Position numbers and translations under genes: made by a program
Notes under the pieces: generated by a model
What the model was told of the DNA's origin: nothing
Databases searched by the model: none
The model's input: the letters and a program-made list of their open reading frames with translations, nothing else
Shown here: positions 41,571 to 49,892 of the stretch, piece after piece
Layout: the number at the start of each line of letters is the position of its first letter
Position numbering within the stretch: the stretch's first letter is position 1
Assembly: GCA_013399305.1 (NCBI GenBank)
Contig: VXAI01000116.1
Coordinates: 661,617 to 725,616, forward strand
DNA: 64,000 nt
Origin: Rostratula benghalensis
Lineage: Eukaryota > Chordata > Aves > Charadriiformes > Rostratulidae
Direction: 5' to 3'

Positions 41571-42970
41571 TACCGGGGGAGGGTGGGAGGGGAATCGTCC
41601 GCTCCTTCTGCTTTTAACCTGAAAAGACGAAAGCGCGCACCCCCCACCACCCCTCTCGCCCGGGCCGCCTGACGGCTCCGGTGTCTCCTCCGCGCCCCGG
41701 ACGCGGGACATCCCCGGGCTGCCCGCTCTCTGCTGGAAGTGGAGCCTTCCCTGCTTGCCCACCGCTTCTAGGGGGGTCGATGTGCAATCGGACCGGGGGG
41801 AGTGCCAGTCCGGCTACGGAAAGGCAGACCGACCGCGAGTCTGCACCGAGAGCCGTCAGCTTCGGCTGAGCGTCTGAAAGCGCCCCCCAGCCCTGACTAA
41901 CTCTTCCACTTGCTGGTGGGCGCCCGCAGACGCGGCGCAGAACCCTGGCAGCTCCGCCCGGCCAACCGAGCCCCGAAGAGACGCTCCGCACTGACGAAGC
42001 GCAATGATTGATGAGCGCCCCGTGATGCCGCCTACGCCCGGCTCCCGGCCCGGACGGGTCTGACCGAAGGGTCCCCTGATCGCCTGCAACGGGCCCGTCC
42101 ACGGCCCCAGGGAGGGGACAGGTCCGCGAGCATTTACCCGCTCCCCGGGGCGGCGAGCCCCGCTTCAGCCCGCGCATCCCCGGGATGCTTAGGGACCTTG
42201 AGAGCAGTGGCGCTAGCGCCAGCGGCTCTCTCCTCGTCGTTGCCTGTCCCTTCTCCCCTACCCTTCTGAGGTTGGTCTCCTCGGAGCCTTCCCCGGGTTC
42301 CTCTCCCTCCCGACGGGGCCGGGCCCGGCGGGGACACCTGACATCGCCACTCGTCCGGGCCCCGCCAAGCACCGGCCACCGCTGCCCGCCGAGCGGAGGC
42401 GGACCGCCCCGGCAGCATCGGAGCAAACAGCGAGCCGACCCTATCCTCAGGGAAAACGGAGCCCCCACCGGCGCCGGGCACGTCCGTACTTACTTCTCCC
42501 AGCGTGCAGTAGTACGGTCGGCACAAGACATGTTTCTAATTTAAATGCACACGGAAAACAGACGGCGAGATTCTCTTTATTAAAATCAGCCAGCTGCCGC
42601 GAAAGGAGGAAAGAACAACAACTCCAGCCCAACCGCTGCGAGCCGGTTCAACAGAGGATCAAGCGAGGAGAAGCGCATCGCGTGTGGACGGTCCCGGCCG
42701 CCTCCGTCTCCCCAACCTCCCGCAACGGGGGGACCGCGCCGGGCCCGGCGCTCGGCGGCTCCGGGCCGCCCGCCGGTGCCCGCTGCGGGGCTGCACGGCT
42801 CGGGAGAGGTCGAAACGGCGGCGGAAACACCACGCACCCTTGGCTCCAGCACGGCAGGCGTGAAGACTGTCCTAAGTTTCGGCAGGAGAAACCCTTCTTG
42901 CTGTTTAGCAGCAACTACTGCCCCGGAGGTGACAGCAGCGCCCGCGAGCCGCTCTTTGCCAACTGACGTA
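41571..42970. promoter_or_regulatory. CpG-rich island, distal part
   Basis: This is a strongly G+C- and CpG-rich block in which long ORFs are open in several frames on both strands. That openness is expected from the scarcity of A/T in stop codons and is not evidence of genes. It lies 0.7-2 kb upstream of the probable MAB21L2 transcription start and is separated from the promoter island by an AT-rich stretch at about 42970-43110. It is probably part of the unmethylated domain typical of developmental regulators. Confidence 0.75.
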
Positions 42971-43114
42971 ACATAGCCACAGTTTTACGTCCGAATCATT
43001 CAATATTCTTATTAATGTAAACTTGCATAAAATACCGTTTCCTTTTGAATAACTCAATCCTACGCTTTAGGAGGATGAGCAGAACTTTATGGCACAAGAT
43101 TTGTATAGATTAAC

Positions 43115-43660
43115 GTGACTGAGGGCAGTAAAACAAAGGTGTGCAACCCGGCCCCGGTGACGGTCTCGCTTTCACTGCCGCAGCCCGGCATTAGCGAAAG
43201 AAGAGTTAACGCCGGGGGTGAAGCACCGTCACGCCTCTCCTCCCCTTTCCCCCGCACATCGGCGCTCGCCGCTGGGTCCGTGTCCCCCCATCCAACCCCC
43301 CCCACACCGCAGCAAGCGGCGGGAGCCGCCAGCTGCCCTCGCCCTTCACCCCGCCGCCACAGCAAAGCTTTTCCCCACCCCGCGCCGGGTCGCAGGGCGC
43401 TGGCACCTCCCTACTCCCACCCCCCGGTTTTAACGCCGGTCCAGCACGGAACGGAACGGACGGGCGCCCCGGCCCCGCCGCCGCCGGGGAGGAGGGCAGG
43501 AGGGGATGCGCGGGCGCGTGTGCGCGCCCCCGCCGCCCGCCGCGATTGGTCGCGCAGCTGACAGCTCGGCGGGGATTGTAGGAGGCGGGGCTCCGCCCCC
43601 CGCCCGCGCCCCGGCCCCATTCATAAACTACAGCGCCCGGCGGCACCGCCGGGGAGAGAC
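43115..43660 (+). promoter_or_regulatory. MAB21L2: MAB21L2 promoter CpG island
   Basis: Within this CpG-dense block a core promoter can be read on the plus strand. There is an inverted CCAAT box (GATTGGT, 43544-43550), a CAGCTG E-box (43555-43560) overlapping TGACAG (43559-43564, a MEIS/TGIF-type core), back-to-back GC boxes (about 43583-43602) and a TATA-like CATAAAC (43622-43628). These imply transcription starting near 43650, about 1.1 kb before the start codon. The start site is inferred from spacing and not mapped. Confidence 0.6.
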
Positions 43661-43823
43661 GGGCGCACGGCGGCGGCAGCGGCGGCGGAGGAGGAGGAGG
43701 AGGAGGAGAGGCGCAGAAAGTGAGAGCCTCGGCGCGCAGGGCTAGGGAGGGGGAGGAGAAGCCATCCCGGGCACAGCAGCTACGCCCTCCTCCCGCTCAG
43801 GATAAAACACAGTCTGTGCAAAG

Positions 43824-43900
43824 AAAAAAAAAAAAAAAAAAAAGCAACCAAAAAAAACCAAACCAAAAAAAAAACCAACCAACCAACCTATATATATATA
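43824..43900. repeat. A-run, AACC units and TA run
   Basis: Twenty A (43824-43843) are followed by A-rich AACC units up to 43888 and a TA alternation, all inside a GC-rich region and in the predicted MAB21L2 leader. Confidence 0.9.
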
Positions 43901-43941
43901 CATCTATTTCAAACCAATCTATATAGAGCTGCAGGACAGGA

Positions 43942-43980
43942 ATGAGAGATCCCAGACCAAGTGCACACGTCTGCGCGTAA
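43942..43980 (+). other. uORF 1 (12 codons)
   Basis: ATG at 43942 opens a 12-codon frame closed by TAA at 43978-43980, in the predicted MAB21L2 leader. The peptide starts MRDPRPSA. It could lower translation of the main ORF. Confidence 0.4.
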
Positions 43981-44081
43981 AGCTAGAGAAAGCCACAGAG
44001 CCGGGTTCAGCCAACGCCTCCAGCAGGAAAAGGGAAATCAACAACACCCCCTGACAGTCTGAGAGAGCGGCAGCCAAACTC

Positions 44082-44111
44082 ATGCACATCTCTGGCGGTG
44101 CCACGGACTGA
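44082..44111 (+). other. uORF 2 (9 codons)
   Basis: ATG at 44082 opens a 9-codon frame (MHISGGATD) ending in TGA, in the predicted MAB21L2 leader. Confidence 0.4.
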
Positions 44112-44115
44112 AAGC

Positions 44116-44158
44116 GAGAGAGAGAGAGAGAGAGAGAGGCAGACAGACAGACAGACAG
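44116..44158. repeat. (GA)n then (CAGA)n repeat
   Basis: About eleven GA units run directly into about five CAGA units in the predicted 5' leader of MAB21L2. Confidence 0.95.
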
Positions 44159-44335
44159 AGAGTTCACTCTTCCGCTCTGGGCATTGCTCGCATTCTTCTC
44201 TTCCTCCTCTCGTATCGTGTGCGGTTTTAAACTTCGCCGCCGACCGGCTTTTTTTTCTGCGGGGACTTTCTGCGAGTCCTCGGGAAGTTTGTTTGGTTTT
44301 TGTTGTTGTTTTGGTTTGATTTTTTTTTTTTTTTC

Positions 44336-44347
44336 ATGAACTCTTGA
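44336..44347 (+). other. uORF 3 (3 codons)
   Basis: A minimal ATG-AAC-TCT-TGA frame directly follows the 15-base T run. Such minimal uORFs can stall or terminate scanning ribosomes. Confidence 0.4.
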
Positions 44348-44768
44348 AACGGCATTTTTGTCGCTGCGCGGGGGGGCGGGCGCCTGAGGGCAGCGGCAGC
44401 GCAGACCTCCCTGCCCCCACCACCATCCAAAACTTTGCGCTCCGGCAGCCCGCGGGGGCTGCCCGCCGCTCCGGCACCGGCACCGGCACCGCCGCTGCCC
44501 AGCCCGCACCGCCCCGCTCGCCTGCGGCTCGCACTCCTCCTCCTCCTCCTCGCCGGGGCAGCGCTGGGTTTCGCTCCTTTGTGCTTCGTCGTCCTCCCCG
44601 ATTTTTTTTGATTGCTCTCTCTGGCGCGCCGCTGCCGCCTTCTTCCCGGAGGGGGTGGGGGTCTGCGATTTGGCTGGTGCCCTCCGCAAAGCTGCAGCCA
44701 CCGCTAAAGCATTGGATCCCTCAACGTACTGCGAGAGCCCGGTGTACAGCCCGGACCTGTGCCCCAAC

Positions 44769-45848
44769 ATGATCGCCGCGCAGGCCAAGCTGGTCTACCA
44801 GCTCAACAAATACTACACGGAGCGGTGCCAGGCGCGCAAGGCGGCCATCGCCAAGACCATCCGGGAGGTGTGCAAGGTCGTGTCGGACGTGCTGAAGGAG
44901 GTGGAGGTGCAGGAACCGCGCTTCATCAGCTCCCTGAGCGAGATCGACGCCCGCTACGAGGGGCTGGAGGTGATCTCGCCCACCGAGTTTGAGGTGGTGC
45001 TCTACCTCAACCAGATGGGCGTCTTCAACTTCGTGGACGACGGCTCCCTGCCGGGCTGCGCCGTGCTCAAGCTGAGCGACGGCCGCAAGCGCAGCATGTC
45101 CCTCTGGGTAGAGTTCATCACCGCCTCGGGCTACCTGTCCGCCCGCAAGATCCGCTCCCGCTTCCAGACGCTCGTGGCCCAGGCCGTGGACAAGTGCAGC
45201 TACCGGGACGTGGTGAAGATGATCGCCGACACCAGCGAGGTGAAGCTCCGCATCCGGGAGCGGTACGTAGTGCAGATCACGCCCGCCTTCAAGTGCACCG
45301 GGATCTGGCCCCGCAGCGCGGCGCAGTGGCCCATGCCCCACATCCCCTGGCCCGGCCCCAACCGGGTGGCGGAGGTGAAGGCGGAGGGCTTCAACCTGCT
45401 CTCCAAGGAGTGCTACTCGCTGACGGGCAAGCAGAGCTCGGCCGAGAGCGACGCCTGGGTGCTGCAGTTCGGCGAGGCCGAGAACCGGCTGCTGATGGGC
45501 GGCTGCAGGAACAAGTGCCTCTCGGTGCTGAAGACGCTGCGCGACCGGCACCTGGAGCTGCCCGGGCAGCCCCTCAACAACTACCACATGAAGACGCTGC
45601 TCCTGTACGAGTGCGAGAAGCACCCGCGGGAGACCGACTGGGACGAGGCGTGCCTGGGCGACCGGCTGAACGGCATCCTCCTGCAGCTCATCTCCTGCCT
45701 GCAGTGCCGGCGCTGCCCCCACTACTTCCTGCCCAACCTAGACCTCTTTCAGGGCAAACCCCACTCGGCCCTGGAAAGCGCTGCCAAACAGACCTGGAGG
45801 CTAGCCAGAGAAATCCTCACCAATCCCAAAAGCCTTGACAAGCTATAG
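44769..45848 (+). CDS. MAB21L2: MAB21L2, mab-21-like protein 2
   Basis: An intronless 359-codon CDS, the full family length, starts MIAAQAKLVYQLNKYYTERC and ends NPKSLDKL. It is a Mab-21 domain protein with the cGAS-like nucleotidyltransferase fold. The segment ISPTEFEVVL (69-78) carries E73 and E75 where active relatives hold metal-binding acids, but no enzyme activity is established for this protein. It acts in eye, neural and ventral body-wall development. Gln11, Thr17, Arg18, Ser57 and Ile59 fit MAB21L2 rather than MAB21L1. Glu49, Arg51 and Arg247, which are altered in human eye malformation, are all intact. Ala294 may differ from Ser in mammals (recalled). The ATG has A at -3 and is the first in frame. 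Third codon positions are strongly G/C. It lies antisense inside an LRBA intron. Confidence 0.98.
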   Translation: MIAAQAKLVYQLNKYYTERCQARKAAIAKTIREVCKVVSDVLKEVEVQEPRFISSLSEIDARYEGLEVISPTEFEVVLYLNQMGVFNFVDDGSLPGCAVLKLSDGRKRSMSLWVEFITASGYLSARKIRSRFQTLVAQAVDKCSYRDVVKMIADTSEVKLRIRERYVVQITPAFKCTGIWPRSAAQWPMPHIPWPGPNRVAEVKAEGFNLLSKECYSLTGKQSSAESDAWVLQFGEAENRLLMGGCRNKCLSVLKTLRDRHLELPGQPLNNYHMKTLLLYECEKHPRETDWDEACLGDRLNGILLQLISCLQCRRCPHYFLPNLDLFQGKPHSALESAAKQTWRLAREILTNPKSLDKL

Positions 45849-45853
45849 GGTTA

Positions 45854-45872
45854 ACACACACACACACACACA
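45854..45872. repeat. (CA)n in MAB21L2 3' UTR
   Basis: A run of about nine CA units starts five bases after the stop codon. Confidence 0.95.
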
Positions 45873-46371
45873 GAGACCCGCGCACAAAACTCGCCCTCCG
45901 TAAACAACAACAGCGCCTAAAAACTTGTTATTTAACGCAAAAAGACGACGGAAAGAGGCGGCGAATGAAACGCGCCCGCGTCCCCCCCCCCTCCGTCCCT
46001 TCCCCACCTGCAGCTCGGCCTTTAAAAACTTGCAGACGGTTTTCCCGGCATGAACTCTCACCGCCTTGCACGGAAGAAGGGAAGAGCCTCTCCTCCGGTC
46101 CTCCAATGTGAATTTTTAAAAAGTCACAAAAAGAGAAGCAATCGGACTTTTGCAACCTCAAAACGAAACCCAAAAGGTACATTTTCCAATCCATGTATAG
46201 TCCTTTTCTTATTCTCTCTTGTTTGCCTGAATGTTGTCACCAAGTGAAAAATTATTTAACTATATGTACAAATCTCCCTTTAAAAAAAAAAAAAAAAGTT
46301 TTACTGATGTTAAATGTATTTCGGTGCCAAGGTCAGATAATGTGCCCCACAGCTGACTTGTTGCAAATAGT

Positions 46372-46377
46372 AATAAA
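46372..46377 (+). terminator. MAB21L2: MAB21L2 poly(A) signal
   Basis: A canonical AATAAA lies 524 bases after the stop codon, with cleavage expected 10-30 bases further on. A second AATAAA at 46457 could serve as an alternative end. Confidence 0.65.
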
Positions 46378-46400
46378 AATATTACTTTAACTTTACACTG

Positions 46401-47029
46401 ACCTGTCGTGAATGGCTCTTAAATTCAGGCAAGTAGAATTCTTTCTGAACCTCAGAAATAAAATTTTTAAAAGAAACGGAAATATGAGATGTAAAGCTAA
46501 GCTAAACGTGAAACCATAGCTTGACATATTCATTGACGTTTTCTAAACTTCCCTCTAGTTTCTATAAAAACTAAGACAAAATTCTTGCATATTCTGTAGT
46601 TCAGCATGTGACAACATCTGCTATATTTCTATGATTTTAAGCTACCCCTCTAAATCTTGGGGAATACATGGAGCACCGCACAGCAGCTCGCCAGAATTTA
46701 GACAGAACTAAGGCACGCTGTTTCCTACCCTGCGGTCGTCATCTTGATTTTTTTCTTTATAGTTTTCTTTAATTTTTTTTTTTTTCCGCGGCAAACCGAG
46801 TGCTTGCATTTTGTTTTAAAAATTCGGCCCTATACACTGTCGGTTCCCAGAACGAAGGCGCTATCCATTTGACTTTGACACGAAGGAAGTATAGATCTAC
46901 CCTGAATAATTAATGCGTTTTAGAGCAAACGGTCGATATTTTTTTTAAACAAACATTTGTTTTTCCCCGGATTTTTAAGTACAGCATAAAATCGCGGCAC
47001 AGCGTAGCCGGACGTAGCAGATAAGCAAA
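46401..47029. other. MAB21L2 downstream flank
   Basis: This is mixed-composition sequence after the poly(A) signal. It includes a T run near 46771-46785, and TGAATAATTAATGCG near 46903-46917 with overlapping homeodomain cores. It may contain regulatory DNA; no gene was seen. Confidence 0.5.
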
Positions 47030-47640
47030 CCCGTGAGGAAGGCACCCGATCCTACATTAACCCCTCGGTCGTTCTCACCGCCGAGTTTCCCGAGTCCCCT
47101 CCCCTCTCCCAAAGCGAAGTTCTACCCCGAATCCTTGCGTTTCGTGCTGGAGCGATTTCGCTTTAAGTTTGCTCAGGGCGACTTTAAGAGAACGCGCAGG
47201 GGGGTTTCTCGGGAACGCGTTTCGAAGCTTTAAAAACGTTCGCGTTATCTGCTCGAGCCGCCCGAAAGATTTCGAAGCCGGCTCGGAGCATTTCGCACGA
47301 GTTTTCCTGTCCTTTCGAGGTGGCTGAAAATCTTAAGTTATTGCCCCAAAGGACTACTTCCGTTTCTTTGTGGACGGATCCGGAAAGAAATAGCCGTTCA
47401 AATTTGGGTTGTTTTTGTCTTTAAGTTAAAAACGAAATTAGCAAATCCACCGGCAGCCCTGGGAAATGAACTTCCAGCAGAGGCGGGACGGCGCCGGGAA
47501 GCGGGGGCGGGGGGCGACCCCGGCCCCCGGCGGAGAACGCTGGGCGAGTCCATCGCCGGCCTCGCCAGCCCCGGGCGTTACAGCGCGGCGGAGTTTCACC
47601 AGTTTCTCGTACAGTCATCAGAGCCCCGGTCCTGGCTCAC
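47030..47640. promoter_or_regulatory. CpG-enriched patch 3' of MAB21L2
   Basis: CpG is frequent here, with CGCG, CGAAG and GCGGCGG-type words and a dense block at 47484-47590, whereas the flanks are CpG-poor. It lies 0.6-1.2 kb past the MAB21L2 poly(A) signal and 2-2.7 kb past the LRBA donor. It is perhaps the outer part of the same unmethylated domain, or an enhancer. ORFs inside look like chance. Confidence 0.5.
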
Positions 47641-47699
47641 CTGGCCAAATGGGTTTAGCTCACGGGGGCTACCCTTTCCTTCCAAAACCAGCCCCCGCA

Positions 47700-49755
47700 G
47701 TAAGAGTATAAACTCTGATCTTTATCGCTACTGATGCTATCGCTTCGGCAGGTTTTCCTTCAGGAACTTGTCATAATGTTTTCTTTTCAGTAGTTTAGAC
47801 AAATATACAAGGAACTTAAATTTATCAAACAGACGAAGCCTCATTAATTAAAGAAGCCTTCTGAGCTACAACGGATTAGGATTATCTTTTTTTTTTTTTT
47901 TCCCAGGGGGTATTTTCCCTAGCAGCTCTAGTTCCCGCTATCAAGGTGCAGTGGCTTAAAGAGAGGGTGGGGCAGGGAGGCGTTAATGCTTGAAAGCGAT
48001 CTGCGTTGTAAGCTTGTTTGTTTTTTAAAATAAAAATATTCACATTTTATTTCTAGCACCCTCGCCATGCCGACAAGAGACATTACAAAAGGTTTAGGGT
48101 TTTTAGTTTTGTTTTGTTGGGGTTTTTTTAATACCTTCAGCTGAAGTAGCATCACAAGTAGAATGTAAGAGGTGTAGCCTGTATTTCATGTAACTGACTC
48201 TTTTTATAGGAATCCAAATAAAATCTCTCAGATGCAGAATTAAAGACACAGTCAAATCAAACCAGAATGCCTACTCACAGTTAAGAAAACTACCACTACC
48301 ACCAAATACTCAAAAACAGGGGAAAAGAAAGCAAGCTGAATATATGCTCTGTGTCAATGTCCTTCTAAAACATGTAACAGGAATGGTAAGAATTAGTAAC
48401 TGTACTCAAACGTCTTCTGTACTAAGCAGGGAAAACAAAAATGCAAAATAATGCAGATCTATAGAACTTTTCTCATGCTAATGCAATACAGAGCAGAACA
48501 TTTCAAATGGAAAATGCAGTACAGTAACATATCAAACTGTGTTTACATTTTATATTTATATCCTTTTTACCATTACATGTTTTAAAAGAAACACTATGGA
48601 AGGAGTAAGCATTATGAAATGTTAAGGGCTGTTTCACGCTTCAAATAATTGCAAAGATATTTCAAAAATACTTCAGGACCAGAAGAAAAGTTAAATCTCA
48701 TTTTTGGTATCACCAAAAAAATTATCTAAATTCTAGCTAACTATTTATATTAAATTCTCATTCTTAGAGCATTTGTTTCCAAAATAATTTTTTTCCTTGA
48801 TAGTATTTGATAATCCCAGCTTTCAAACCCACTGATGCCATTTTCAATATAGACAAGAGCAATTTACTCAATAGGAACAAAGAACTGAACTGGCTCTTAA
48901 CACACAAGGTATTCTCTACAGACAAGCAGAAAACCACTACTTCTTCCAGTGACTTTTTTCCCCCTGCACAAAGACATTGTTACCTTGTTTAATATTAAAA
49001 AAAAAAAAAAAGCGAAACAAGAGCTATCACTGTGCTTAAATTGGGATGCAAGACTATTTACCAATCATGTCATACTTTTGAAATGTCACTGTAATACTAT
49101 AGAAAGCATTCAAGTGCAACCTTATTAAGTTAATCACACAATACACTGCCTTTGAAATAGGATTTTTACTGGAGGTTACTAATTTTAAACTAAACACTAG
49201 TAATCATTAGTAACTCAGAGCAAATAAAGTTTGTGGGAAATTTGCAAGTCAGTTCAGAAACGTATTTTAAAAGGGGCAATTATGTTCTCTGCTCAGGTAC
49301 AATAAATAATAACAGGCCCTGTAAAATCTGTTATAGAATAATACAACACAGAAGCCCTGAAAACTTAGGAGTGTCGGAAGTTTAGCGCTATGCTACACCG
49401 GCATTAGATAAAAATAGGCAAGTACAACAAAGCATTTGGGCTAAAAGCCTCCTTGAACTTTCCAGTATTCACACAGGCCTGTGATTCAAGATGTCTTTAT
49501 TTAAGAAGCCTCCCTGGAGCTTTATTCCCAGCAAGCAAATTAACATTCAAGTAGGGTCGAATTGTGGGAGGGGGAGTAAAAGGAGAAGGAGAGGAGGTGT
49601 CACCTATGTGAAGTTCAGTAACATATATGGCCAATCACAAACTTATTAAAGCAGGACACTGCAGACCAATAGAGGTAAAGGAAGTAGAATGAAGAATTAA
49701 AGGTCTTGGGTAATTTGTCATCATCTCTCAGAGCTCAGGGTCAATGATCTCTTAC
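47700..49755. other. LRBA intron, no gene seen
   Basis: This is AT-rich intron with a T run at about 47888-47901 and an A run near 48998-49011. The last 300 bases before the exon (49441-49740) are more balanced and include a purine-rich patch (49566-49598) and GGCCAATCA. No exon was recognised. Confidence 0.65.
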
Positions 49756-49892
49756 CTTCGGGTCGATTTTCTTAAAACTGGGATCTTCTTCATCTACCTC
49801 AAAGTAGAGCTCAGAAAGAGTGATGGAAAGAGTGCCTTTCACTACTACTGAGGGTGCCACAAGCTGAGCTGGTGTGCTTAGGGCAACTGGAC
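49756..49892 (-). CDS. LRBA: LRBA exon, first part of PH-like domain
   Basis: This is a 137-base minus-strand exon with acceptor ctctttggcag and donor GTAAGA. The opening GT completes Gly, and 45 whole codons follow, ending in phase 0. The peptide is PVALSTPAQLVAPSVVVKGT, then LSITLSELYFEVDEEDPSFKKIDPK. It is the start of the PH-like domain of BEACH proteins (beta strands VVVKGTLSIT and ELYFEVDEEDP), which packs against the BEACH domain. The intron after this exon is the 47.8 kb one that holds MAB21L2, so the nested gene physically splits the coding sequence of one folded domain (Lys before, Ile after). Confidence 0.97.

Larger units (their letters stand above)
43650..44768 (+). other. MAB21L2: MAB21L2 5' leader with repeats and uORFs
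   Basis: This is the predicted 5' untranslated region, assuming a start near 43650. It contains, in order, GGC/GGA repeats, a 20-base A run (43824-43843), AACC units, a TA run (43889-43900), GA and CAGA repeats (44116-44158), a 15-base T run (44320-44334), a CCGGCA repeat and a TCC repeat. Three short upstream ORFs begin at 43942, 44082 and 44336. The MAB21L2 frame is open upstream of its ATG for well over 100 bases but has no in-frame ATG there, which supports the start at 44769. Confidence 0.55.
45849..46400 (+). other. MAB21L2: MAB21L2 3' untranslated region
   Basis: From the TAG stop to the poly(A) region this holds a CA repeat (45854-45872), a C-rich patch near 45984 and an A run at 46283-46297. 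GC content falls steadily along it. The end is inferred from the AATAAA at 46372. Confidence 0.7.
1910..49755 (-). other. LRBA giant intron holding MAB21L2
   Basis: This 47,846-base phase-0 intron lies between two exons of the PH-like domain. It has donor GTAAGA at its right end and acceptor tctctttctctag at its left end. MAB21L2 sits in it on the opposite strand, about 3.4 kb past the LRBA donor (to the end of its mRNA). Such size and nesting are known for the LRBA/MAB21L2 locus, where enhancers of the guest gene are expected to be scattered through introns of the host. Confidence 0.93.

Noticed and set aside
41614..42468. 284-codon minus-strand ORF in the CpG domain
   Set aside because: Several frames on both strands are open here because stop codons are rare in GC-rich DNA; composition is Gly/Arg/Pro-rich with no family signature.
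43919..44788. 289-codon minus-strand ORF across the MAB21L2 leader
   Set aside because: It reads through GA, CAGA, A and GC repeats and the antisense of the leader, giving only Ser/Leu, Lys and Glu runs.
44721..45722. 333-codon minus-strand ORF opposite MAB21L2
   Set aside because: It is the antisense shadow of a GC-rich CDS; its sequence is low-complexity (Leu/Ala/Val/His/Gly-rich) with no domain.
44769..45848. MAB21L1 (NBEA locus) instead of MAB21L2
   Set aside because: Residues such as Gln11, Thr17, Arg18, Ser57, Ile59, Gln186 and Asp357 fit MAB21L2, and the surrounding exons fit LRBA better than NBEA.
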